Source of the DNA: Anisus vortex
Lineage: Eukaryota; Mollusca; Gastropoda; Planorbidae
Assembly (NCBI GenBank): GCA_949126835.1
Contig: CASBPS010000073.1
Coordinates: 23,001-87,000, forward strand
Length of the DNA stretch: 64,000 nucleotides
Reading direction: 5' to 3'
Notes under the pieces: model-generated
The model's database searches: none
What the model was told of the DNA's origin: nothing
What the model saw: only the letters and a program-made list of their open reading frames with translations
Shown: positions 52,701-64,000 of the stretch, in pieces
Layout: every line of letters begins with the position of its first letter
Position numbering within the stretch: the first letter of the stretch is position 1
Position numbers and translations under genes: made by a program

Positions 52701-55540
52701 AGTTAATTATAGTTCAAATTTAGTTTGAATATAGTTAAAAAAGTTGAAATATGGTTTGAATATAGTCTAAATATAGTTTGAATATAGTTTGAATATAGTC
52801 TAAAAATAGTTTGAAAATAGTTAAATATATTAAAAAAATTCTTTGAATATAGTTAAATAAAGTTGAAATATATTTTGAATATAGTCGAAATATAGTTTGA
52901 ATATAGTTAAATATAGTTAAAATATAGTTAGAATAAAGTTAATCTAGTTGAAATATAGTTTGAATATAGTTAAATATAGTTGACATAATATAGTTTGTAT
53001 ATAGTTGAAATATTGTTTGAATATAGTTTGAATATAGTTATATAGTTTTGAATATAGTTTGAATATAGTTGAAATGTAGTTTGAATATAGTTAAATAAAG
53101 TTAAATATAGTCGATATATAGTTTCAGAAAAAATAAATCTAGTAAAAAATATAGTTTGAATATAGTTAAATATAGTTGAAATATAGTTTGTATATAGTTG
53201 AAATATTGTTTGAATATAATTTAAATATAGTTGTATACTTTTAAATATAGTTTGAATATAGTCGATATATACTTTGAATATAGTTAAATATAGTTAAAAT
53301 AGAGTTAGAAAAAAATAAATATAGTTAAATATAGTTAAATATAGTCGAAATTTAGTTTGAATATAGTTAAATATAGATGAAATATAGTTTGAATATAGTC
53401 GAAATATAGTTTGAATATAGTTAAATATAGTTGAAAAATAGTTTGAATATACTCTAAATATAATTTGAATATAGTTTGAATATAGTCTAAATATAGTTTG
53501 AAAATAGTTAAATATAGTTAAAATAATTTAAAGTTTGAATATAGTCGAAATATAGTTTGAATATAGTTAAATATTGTTAAATATAGTCGTAATATTGTTT
53601 GAATATAGTTAAATATAGTTGACATAAAATAGTTTGTATATAGTTTAAATATATTTTGAATATAGTTTGAATATAGTTATATAGTTTTGAATATAGTTTT
53701 AATATAGTTGAAATATAGTTTGAATATAGTTAATTAAAGTTTAATATAGTCGAAATATAGTTTGAATATAGTTAAATCTAGTTGAAATATAGTTTGAATA
53801 TAGTTAAATATAGTTGAAATATAGTTTTTATATAGTTGAAATATGGTTTGAATATAGTTTGAATATAATTCTATACTTTTAAATATAGTTTGAATATAGT
53901 CGAAACATAGTTTGAATATAGTTAACTATAGTTAAAATATAGTTAGAATAAAGTTAATATAGTTGAAATATAGTTTGAATATAGTTAAATATAGTTAAAT
54001 ATAGTCGAAATATAGTTTGAATATAGTTAAATATAGTTGACATATAGTTTGTATATAGTTGAAATATTGTTTGAATATAGTTTGAATATAGTTATATAGT
54101 TTTAAATATAGTTTGAATATAGTTAAATAAAGTTAAATATAGTCGAAATATAGTTTTAATATAGTTAAATCTAGATGAAATATAGTTTTAATATAGTTAA
54201 ATATAGTTGAAATATAGTTTGTATATAGTTGAAATATTGTTTGAATATGGTTTGAATATAGATGTATACTTTTAAATATAGTTTGAATATAGTCGGAATA
54301 TAGTTTGAATAAAGTTAAATATAGTTAAATATAGTCGAAATATAGTTTGAATATAGTTAAATATAGTTGACATATAGTTTGTATATAGTTGAAGTATTGT
54401 TTGATTATAGTTTAAACATAGTTATATAGTTTTGAATATAGTTTGAATATAGTTAAAATATAGTTTGAATATAGTTAAATAAAGTGAAATATAGTAGAAA
54501 TATAGTTGAAATATAGTTAAATCTAGTTGAAATATAGTTTGAATATAGTTAAATATAGTTGAAATAAAGTTTGAATATAGTTTGAATATAGTTAAATATT
54601 CCTCATATGCTCCAGACATAGTTAAATATAGTTAAAATATAGTTTGAATATAGTCGAAATATAGTTTGAATATAGTTAAATATAGTTAAAATAGAGTTAG
54701 AATAAAAAAAAAAGTTGAAATATAGTTTGAATATAGTTAAATATAGTTAAATATAGTCGAAATATAGTTTGAATATAGTTAAATATAGATGAAATATAGT
54801 TTGAATATAGTCGAAATATAGTTTGAATATAGTCGATATATAGTTTGAATATAGTTAAATATAGTTAAAATAGAGTTAGAATAAAATAAATATAGTTGAA
54901 ATATAGTTTGAATATAGTCAAATATAGTTAAATATAGTCGAAATATAGTTTGAATATAGTTAAATATAGATGAAATTTAGTTTGAATATAGTCGAAATAT
55001 AGTTTGAATATAGTTAAATATAGTTAAAAAATAGTTTGAATATACTCTAAAAAAAATTTGAATATAGTTTGAATATAGTCTAAATATAGTTTGAAAATAG
55101 TTAAATATAGTTAAAATAATTTAAATTTTGAATATAGTCGAAATATAGTTTGAATATAGTTAAATATAGTTAAAATATTGTTTGAATATAGTTAAATATA
55201 GTTTAAATATATTTTGAATATAGTCGAAATATAATTTAAATATAGTTAAATATAGTTAAAATATAGTTAGAATAAAGTTAATATAGTTGGAATATTGTTT
55301 GAATATAGTTAAATATTGTTAAATATAGTCGTAATATTGTTTGAATATAGTTAAATATAGTTGACATAATATAGTTTGTATATAGTTTAAAAATATTTTG
55401 AATATAGTTTGAATATAGTTATATAGTTTTGAATATAGTTTTAATATAGTTGAAATATAGTTTGAATATAGTTAGTTAAAGTTAAATATAGTCGAAGTAT
55501 AGTTTGAATATAGTTAAATCTAGTTGAAATATAGTTTGAA

Positions 55541-58500
55541 TATTGTTAAATATAGTTGAAATATAGTTTTTATATAGTTGAAATATCGTTTGAATATAGT
55601 TTGAATATAGTTCTATACTTTTAAATATAGTTTGAATATAGTCGAAATATTGTTTGAATATAGTTAAATATAGTTAAAATATTGTTAGAATAAAGTTAAT
55701 ATAGTTGAAATATAGTTTGAATATAGTTAAATATAGTTAAATATAGTCGAAATATAGTTTGAATATAGTTAAAAATAGTTGACATATAGTTTGTATATAG
55801 TTGAAATATTGTTTGAATATAGTTTGAATATAGTTATATAGTTTTGAATATAGTTTGAATATAGTTAAATAAAGTTAAATATAGTCGAAATATAGTTTTA
55901 ATATAGTTAAATCTAGATGAAATATAGTTTGAATATAGTTAAATATAGTTGAAATATAGTTTGTATATAGTTGAATTATTGTTTGAATATAGTTTGAATA
56001 TAGTTGTATACTTCTAAATAAAGTTTGAATATAGTCGAAATATAGTTTGAATATAGTTAAATATAGTCGAAATATAGTTTGAATATAGTTAAATATAGTT
56101 GACATATAGTTTGTATATAGTTGAAATATTGTTTGAATATAGTTTGAATATAGTTATATAGTTTTGAATATAGTTTAAATATAGTTAAATAAAGTTAAAT
56201 ATAGTCGAAATATAGTTTTAATATAGTTAAATCTAGATGAAATATAGTTTGAATATAGTTAAATATAGTTGAAATATAGTTTGTATATAGTTGAAATATT
56301 GTTTGAATATAGTTTTAATATAGTTGTATACTTTTAAATATAGTTTGAATATAGTCGAAATATAGTTTGAATATAGTTAAATATAGTTAAATATAGTCGA
56401 AATATAGTTTGAATATAGTTAAATATAGTTGACATATAGTTTGTATATAGTTGAAATATTGTTTAATTATAGTTTGAATATAGTTATATAGTTTTAAATA
56501 TAGTTTGAATATAGTTAAAATATAGTTTGAATATAGTTAAATAAAGTGAAATATAGTAGAAAGATAGTTTAAATATAGTTAAATCTAGTTGAAATATAGT
56601 TTGAATATAGTTTAATATAGTTGAAATAAAGTTTCAATATGGGTTGAATATAGTTAAATATTCCTCATATGCTCCAGACATAGTTAAATATAGTTAAAAT
56701 ATAGTTTGAATATAGTCGAAATATAGTTTGAGTATAGTTAAATATAGTTTGAATATAGCTAAATATAGTTGAAATATAGTTTAAATAAAGTCGAAATATA
56801 GTTTGAATATAGTTTGAAAAAAGTCGAAATATAGTTTGAATATAGTTAATATTGTTAAAATATTTTATAGTTTTAATATTGTCGAAATATAGTTTAAATA
56901 TATTTAAATATAGTTAAAATATAGTTTGAATATAGTTAAATATAGATGAAATATAGTTTGAATATAGTCGAAATATAGTTTGAATATAGTTTGAATATAG
57001 TCTAAATATAGTTTGAAAATAATTAAATATAGTTAAAATAATTTACAGTTTTAATATAGTCTAAATATAGTTTGAATATAGTTAAATATAGTTAAAATAA
57101 TTTTCAGTTTGAATATAGTCCAAATATAATTTGAATACAGTTAAATATAGTTAAAATATAGTTAGAATAAATTTAATCTAGTTGAAATATAGCTTGAATA
57201 TAGTTAAATATAATTGACATAATATAGTTTGTATATAGTTGAAATATTGTTTGAATATAGTTTAAATATAGTTATATCGTTTTGAATATAGTTTGAATAT
57301 AGTTGAAATATAGTTTGAATATAGATAACTAAACTTAAATATAGTTGAAATATAGTTTGAATATAGTTAAATCTAGTAAAAATATAGTTTGAGTATAGTT
57401 AAATATAGTTGAAATATAGTTTGTATATAGTTGAAATATTGTTTGAATATAGTTTAAACATAGTTGTATACTTTTAAATATAGTTTGATTATAGTCGATA
57501 TATAGTTTGAATATAGTTAAATATAGTTAAATATAGTCGAAATGTGGTTTGAATATAGTTAAATATAGATGAAATATAGTTTGAATATAGTTGTATACTT
57601 TTAAATATAGTTTGAATATAGTCGAAATATAGTTTGAATATAGTTAAATATAGTCGAAATATAGTTTGAATATAGTCGAAATATAGTTTGAATATAGTTA
57701 AAAATAGTTAAATATAGTCAAAATATAGTTTGAATATAGTTAAAAATAGTTAAATATAGTCGAAATATTGTTTGAATATAGTTAAATATAGTTGACATAT
57801 AGATTATTTATAGTTGAAATATTGTTTGATTATAGTTTAAATATAGTTATATAGTTTTGAAAATAGTTAAATCTAGTTGAAATATAGTTTGAATATAGTT
57901 AAATATAGTTGAAATAAAGTTTCAATATAGTTTGAATATAGTTAAATATTCCTCATATGCTCCAGACATAGTTAAATATAGTTAAAATATAGTTTGAATA
58001 TAGTCGAAATATAGTTTGAATATAGTTAAATATAGTTTGAATATAGTTAAATATAGTTGAAATATAGTTTTTATATAGTTGAAATATCGTTTGAATATAG
58101 TTTGAATATAGTTCTATACTTTTAAATATAGTTTGAATATAGTCGAAATATTGTTTGAATATAGTTAAATATAGTTAAAATATTGTTAGAATAAAGTTAA
58201 TATAGTTGAAATATAGTTTGAATATAGTTAAATATAGTTAAATATAGTCGAAATATAGTTTGAATATAGTTAAAAATAGTTGACATATAGTTTGTATATA
58301 GTTGAAATATTGTTTGAATATAGTTTGAATATAGTTATATAGTTTTGAATATAGTTTGAATATAGTTAAATAAAGTTAAATATAGTCGAAATATAGTTTT
58401 AATATAGTTAAATCTAGATGAAATATAGTTTGAATATAGTTAAATATAGTTGAAATATAGTTTGTATATAGTTGAATTATTGTTTGAATATAGTTTGAAT

Positions 58501-60542
58501 ATAGTTGTATACTTTTAAATAAAGTTTGAATATAGTCGAAATATAGTTTGAATATAGTTAAATATAGTCGAAATATAGTTTGAATATAGTTAAATATAGT
58601 TGACATATAGTTTGTATATAGTTGAAATATTGTTTGAATATAGTTTGAATATAGTTATATAGTTTTGAATATAGTTTAAATATAGTTAAATAAAGTTAAA
58701 TATAGTCGAAATATAGTTTTAATATAGTTAAATCTAGATGAAATATAGTTTGAATATAGTTAAATATAGTTGAAATATAGTTTGTATATAGTTGAAATAT
58801 TGTTTGAATATAGTTTTAATATAGTTGTATACTTTTAAATATAGTTTGAATATAGTCGAAATATAGTTTGAATATAGTTAAATATAGTTAAATATAGTCG
58901 AAATATAGTTTGAATATAGTTAAATATAGTTGACATATAGTTTGTATATAGTTGAAATATTGTTTAATTATAGTTTGAATATAGTTATATAGTTTTAAAT
59001 ATAGTTTGAATATAGTTAAAATATAGTTTGAATATAGTTAAATAAAGTGAAATATAGTAGAAAAATAGTTTAAATATAGTTAAATCTAGTTGAAATATAG
59101 TTTGAATATAGTTTAATATAGTTGAAATAAAGTTTCAATATGGGTTGAATATAGTTAAATATTCCTCATATGCTCCAGACATAGTTAAATATAGTTAAAA
59201 TATAGTTTGAATATAGTCGAAATATAGTTTGAGTATAGTTAAATATAGTTTGAATATAGCTAAATATAGTTGAAATATAGTTTAAATAAAGTCGAAATAT
59301 AGTTTGAATATAGTTTGAAAAAAGTCGAAATATAGTTTGAATATAGTTAATATTGTTAAAATATTTTATAGTTTTAATATTGTCGAAATATAGTTTAAAT
59401 ATATTTAAATATAGTTAAAATATAGTTTGAATATAGTTAAATATAGATGAAATATAGTTTGAATATAGTCGAAATATAGTTTGAATATAGTTTGAATATA
59501 GTCTAAATATAGTTTGAAAATAATTAAATATAGTTAAAATAATTTACAGTTTTAATATAGTCTAAATATAGTTTGAATATAGTTAAATATAGTTAAAATA
59601 ATTTACAGTTTGAATATAGTCCAAATATAATTTGAATACAGTTAAATATAGTTAAAATATAGTTAGAATAAATTTAATCTAGTTGAAATATAGCTTGAAT
59701 ATAGTTAAATATAATTGACATAATATAGTTTGTATATAGTTGAAATATTGTTTGAATATAGTTTGAATATAGTTATATCGTTTTGAATATAGTTTGAATA
59801 TAGTTGAAATATAGTTTGAATATAGATAACTAAACTTAAATATAGTTGAAATATAGTTTGAATATAGTTAAATCTAGTAAAAATATAGTTTGAGTATAGT
59901 TAAATATAGTTGAAATATAGTTTGTATATAGTTGAAATATTGTTTGAATATAGTTTAAACATAGTTGTATACTTTTAAATATAGTTTAATTATAGTCGAT
60001 ATATAGTTTGAATATAGTTAAATATAGTTAAATATAGTCGAAATGTGGTTTGAATATAGTTAAATATAGATGAAATATAGTTTGAATATAGTTGTATACT
60101 TTTAAATATAGTTTGAATATAGTCGAAATATAGTTTGAATATAGTTAAATATAGTCGAAATATAGTTTGAATATAGTCGAAATATAGTTTGAATATAGTT
60201 AAAAATAGTTAAATATAGTCAAAATATAGTTTGAATATAGTTAAAAATAGTTAAATATAGTCGAAATATTGTTTGAATATAGTTAAATATAGTTGACATA
60301 TAGATTATTTATAGTTGAAATATTGTTTGATTATAGTTTAAATATAGTTATATAGTTTTGAAAATAGTTAAATCTAGTTGAAATATAGTTTGAATATAGT
60401 TAAATATAGTTGAAATAAAGTTTCAATATAGTTTGAATATAGTTAAATATTCCTCATATGCTCCAGACATAGTTAAATATAGTTAAAATATAGTTTGAAT
60501 ATAGTCGAAATATAGTTTGAATATAGTTAAATATAGTTTGAA
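55541..60542. repeat. Tandem duplication, 2501-bp offset, nearly identical copies
   Basis: Boxes at 56660 and 57948 recur at 59161 and 60449, each 2501 bp later. A rare gaaatatcgtttg monomer recurs near 55585 and 58086, and a gacatatagattatttatag segment near 57793 and 60294. Only scattered single-base differences are seen, for example cttctaaat versus cttttaaat. This is one of the youngest events in the window. Boundaries are approximate. Confidence 0.88.
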
Positions 60543-61640
60543 TATAGCTAAATATAGTTGAAATATAGTTTAAATATAGTCGAAATATAGTTTGAATATA
60601 GTTTTAAAAAAGTCGAAATATAGTTTGAATATAGTTAAATATTGTTAAAATATTTTATAGTTTTAATATTGTCGAAATATAGTTTGAATATAGTTAAATA
60701 TAGTTAAAATATAGTTTGAATATAGTTAAATATAGATGAAAAATAGTTTGAATATAGTCGAAATATAGTTTGAATATAGTATGAATATAGTCTAAATATA
60801 GTTTGAAAAAAATTAAATATAGTTAAAATAATTTAAAGTTTGAATATAGTCCAAAAATAGTTTGAATATAGTTTGAATATAGTTAAAATATAGTTAGAAT
60901 AAATTTAATCTAGTTGAAATATAGCTTGAATATAGTTAATTATAGTTGACATAATAAAGTTTGTATGTAGTTGAAATATTGTTTGAATATAGTTTGAATA
61001 TAGTTATATCGTTTTGAATATAGTTTGAATATAGTTGAAATATAGTTTGAATATAGTTAAAAAAAGTTAAATATAGTCGAAATATAGTTTGAATATATTT
61101 AAATCTAGTAAAAATATAGTTTGAATATAGTTAAATATAGTTGAAATATAGTTTGTATATAGTTGAAATATTGTTTGAATATAGTTTGAATATAGGTGTA
61201 TACTTTTAAATATAGTTTGAATATAGTCGAAATATAGTTTAAATATAGTTAAAAATAGTTAAATATAGTCGAAATATTGTTTGAATATAGTTAACAATAG
61301 TTAAATATAGTCGAAATATAGTTTGAATATAGTTAAATATAGTTGACATATAGTTTGTATATAGTTGAAATATTGTTTGATTATAGTTTAAATATAGATA
61401 TATAGTTTTGAATATAGTTTGAATATAGTTAAAATATAGTTTGAATATAGTTAAATAAAGTGAAATATAGTAGAAATATAGTTTGAATATAGTTAAATCT
61501 AGTTGAAATATAGTTTGAATATAGTTAAATATAGTTTAAATAAAGTTTCAATATAGTTTAAATATAGTTTAATATTCCTCATATGCTCCAGACATAGTTA
61601 AATATAGTTTAAATATAGTTTGAATAAAGTCGAAATATAG

Positions 61641-64000
61641 TTTGAGTATAGTTAAATTTATTTAAAAAATAGTTTGAATATAGTTAAATATAGTTGACAT
61701 AATATAGTTTGTATATCGTTGAAATATTGTTTGAATATAATTTTAATATAGTTATATAGTTTTGAATATAGTTTGAATATAGTTGAAATATAGTTTGAAT
61801 ATAGTTTAATAAAGTTAAATATAGTCCAAATATAGTTTGAATATAGTTAAATCTAGTAAAAATATAGTTTGAATATAGTTAAATATAGTTAAATATAGTC
61901 GAAATATAGTTTGAATATAGTTAAATATAGTTGACATATAGTTTGTTTATAGTTGAAATATTGTTGGATTACAGTTTAATTATAGTTATATAGTTTTGAA
62001 TATAGTTTGAATATAGTTAAAATATAGTTTGAATATAGTTAAATAAAGTGAAATATAGTAGAAATATAGTTTGAATATAGTTAAATCTAGTTGAAATATA
62101 GTTTGAATATAGTTAAATATAGTTGAAATAAAGTTTCAATATAGTTTGAATATAGTTAAATATTCCTCATATGCTCCAGACATAGTTAAATATAGTTAAA
62201 ATATAGTTTGAATATAGTCGAAATATAGTTGAAATATAGTTTAAATATAGTCGAAATATAGTTTGAATATAGTTTGAAAAAAGTCGAAATATAGTTTGAA
62301 TATAGTTAAATATTGTTAAAATATTTTATAGTTTTAATATTGTCGAAATATAGTTTGAATATAGTTAAATATAGTTAAAATATAATTTGAATATAGTTAA
62401 ATATAGATAAAATATAGTTTGAATATAGTCGAAATATAGTTTAAATATAGTTTGAATATATAGTCTAAATATAGTTTGAAAATAATTAAATATAGTTAAA
62501 ATAATTTACAGTTTGAATATAGTCCAAATATAGTTTGAATATAGTTAAATATAGTTAAAATATAGTTAGAATAAATTTAATCTAGTTGAAATATAGCCTG
62601 AATATAGTTAATTATAGTTGACATAATAAAGTTTGTATGTAGTTGAAATATTGTTTGAATATAGTTTGAATATAGTTATATCGTTTTGAATATAGTTTGA
62701 ATATAGTTGAAATATAGTTTGAATATAGTTAAATAAAGTTAAATATAGTCGAAATATAGTTTGAATATAGTTAAATATAGTTGAAATATAGTTTGTATAT
62801 AGTTGAAATATTGTTTGAATATAGTTTGAATATAGTTGTATACTTTTAAATATAGTTTGAATATAGTCGATATATAGTTTGAATATAGTTCAATTAAGTT
62901 AAATATAGTCGAAATGGGGTTTGAATATAGTTAAATATAGATGAAATATAGTTTGAATAAAGTCGAAATATAGTTTGAATATAGTTTGAATATAGTCTAA
63001 ATATAGTTTGAATATAGTTTGCATATAGTCTAAATATAGTTTGAAAATAGTTAAATATAGTTAAAATAATTTACAGTTTGAATATAGTCGAAATATAGTT
63101 TGAATATAGTTAAATTTATTTAAAAAATAGTTTGAATATAGTTAAATATAGTTGACATAATATAGTTTGTATATAGTTGAAATATTGTTTGAATATAATT
63201 TTAATATAGTTATATAGTTTTGAATATAGTTTGAATATAGTTGAAATATAGTTTGAATATAGTTTAATAAAGTTAAATATAGTCCAAATATAGTTTGAAT
63301 ATAGTTAAATCTAGTAAAAATATAGTTTGAATATAGTTAAATATAGTTAAATATAGTCGAAATATAGTTTGAATATAGTTAAATATAGTTGACATATAGT
63401 TTGTTTATAGTTGAAATATTGTTGGATTACAGTTTAATTATAGTTATATAGTTTTGAATATAGTTTGAATATAGTTAAAATATAGTTTGAATATAGTTAA
63501 ATAAAGTGAAATATAGTAGAAATATAGTTTGAATATAGTTAAATCTAGTTGAAATATAGTTTGAATATAGTTAAATATAGTTGAAATAAAGTTTCAATAT
63601 AGTTTGAATATAGTTAAATATTCCTCATATGCTCCAGACATAGTTAAATATAGTTAAAATATAGTTTGAATATAGTCGAAATATAGTTGAAATATAGTTT
63701 AAATATAGTCGAAATATAGTTTGAATATAGTTTGAAAAAAGTCGAAATATAGTTTGAATATAGTTAAATATTGTTAAAATATTTTATAGTTTTAATATTG
63801 TCGAAATATAGTTGGAATATAGTTAAATATAGTTAAAATTTAATTTGAATATAGTTAAATATAGATCAAATATAGTTTGAATATAGTCGAAATATAGTTT
63901 GAATATAGTTTGAATATATAGTCTAAATATAGTTTGAAAATAATTAAATATAGTTAAAATAATTTACAGTTTGAATATAGTCCAAATATAGTTTGAATAT
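61641..64000. repeat. Tandem duplication, 1458-bp offset, second copy cut by window end
   Basis: gttaaatttatttaaaaaat (61651 and 63109), gttggattacag (61963 and 63421) and the boxes (62162 and 63620) share a 1458-bp offset. The second copy runs past the end of the window. Confidence 0.85.

Larger units (their letters stand above)
1961..63639. repeat. 39 dispersed copies of a conserved 20-bp box within the satellite
   Basis: The box attcctcatatgctccagac interrupts the monomer pattern and is followed by atagttaaat. Copy starts: 1961, 3850, 5074, 6038, 8490, 9709, 10595, 13123, 14013, 15232, 16120, 17339, 19864, 21871, 22866, 24085, 24818, 33176, 34139, 35764, 36919, 39580, 40735, 42264, 43259, 44478, 45369, 46975, 47972, 49966, 51657, 54598, 56660, 57948, 59161, 60449, 61574, 62162, 63620. 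Thirty-four are identical. Four (35764, 39580, 44478, 46975) have g for the second c of cctc, and one (34139) has t for the c of gctcc. The core is the palindrome CATATG. The flanks are also conserved: aaagtttcaatatag upstream and, in most copies, agtttgagtatag downstream. It marks higher-order repeat units; a protein-binding role is only a possibility. Confidence 0.95.
32302..64000. repeat. AT-rich satellite array, right arm
   Basis: Continuation of the same satellite in the same orientation after the retrotransposon; it runs off the window end. Twenty-two copies of the 20-bp box occur between 33176 and 63639. This arm differs from most of the left arm by carrying gtcgaaatgtggtttga modules and box variants (cgtc in place of cctc), and by showing more recent local tandem duplications. 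No gene or RNA gene is visible. Confidence 0.97.

Noticed and set aside
54598..54619. On the minus strand each 20-bp box opens with ATG and reads Met-Ser-Gly-Ala-Tyr-Glu-Glu-Tyr
   Set aside because: In the standard flank (tttcaatatag) the frame meets a TGA within about 16 codons. Only copies with a changed flank stay open, and then only into satellite translation.
55875..56105. Minus-strand frames of 65-79 codons at 8259, 54422, 55875 and 58376
   Set aside because: The same low-complexity translation of satellite DNA. The pair at 55875 and 58376 simply reflects the 2501-bp duplication.
1961..63639. Regularly repeated box considered as a CRISPR-like array
   Set aside because: Spacing is 0.6-2.9 kb and the intervals are themselves satellite, not unique spacers; the context is eukaryotic.

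Overview
This is eukaryotic, most likely invertebrate animal, heterochromatin. About 57.7 kb of the 64 kb is one very AT-rich satellite array, built from 10- and 11-bp relatives of atagtttgaat, atagttaaat and atagtcgaaat. All copies lie in the same orientation. I see no cellular protein gene, tRNA, rRNA or CRISPR array. The phylum cannot be named from this sequence alone; the animal assignment rests on the type of retrotransposon present.

Layout. Positions 1-25957 are the left satellite arm. Positions 25958-32301 are a single LTR retrotransposon of the Ty3/gypsy (Metaviridae-type) group, on the + strand. Positions 32302-64000 are the right satellite arm. The array is not a simple tandem repeat. 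Variant monomers occur in fixed long orders (higher-order repeats), and a 20-bp non-monomer box, attcctcatatgctccagac or a one-base variant, recurs 39 times. Box spacing is irregular but certain values recur (1219 bp five times; 1155, 1288 and 995 bp twice each). Several nested tandem duplications (140, 160, 407, 733, 801, 1458, 2501, 3816 and 5523 bp offsets) are readable by eye.

The retrotransposon has two long terminal repeats of 625 and 623 bp, identical except in their last 15 or so bases. It is flanked by a 4-bp ATAT target duplication, and removing it restores the satellite phase. Inside, one reading frame runs from 26755 to 29499 with only two in-frame stops. It encodes a gag-like protein (charged helix, capsid-like region, CCHC zinc knuckle), an aspartic protease with DTGA, a linker, and a fragment of integrase core plus integrase C-terminal region. 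Reverse transcriptase, RNase H, the integrase N-terminal zinc finger and the first catalytic Asp are missing. The element therefore looks like a non-autonomous, internally deleted copy that moved recently using enzymes supplied in trans. About 2.2 kb of non-coding AT-rich DNA separates the last ORF from the 3' LTR.

The most interesting features are the near-helical-period satellite with its conserved 20-bp box, which could be a centromere-type array, and the young defective retroelement with an in-frame protease-integrase fusion.
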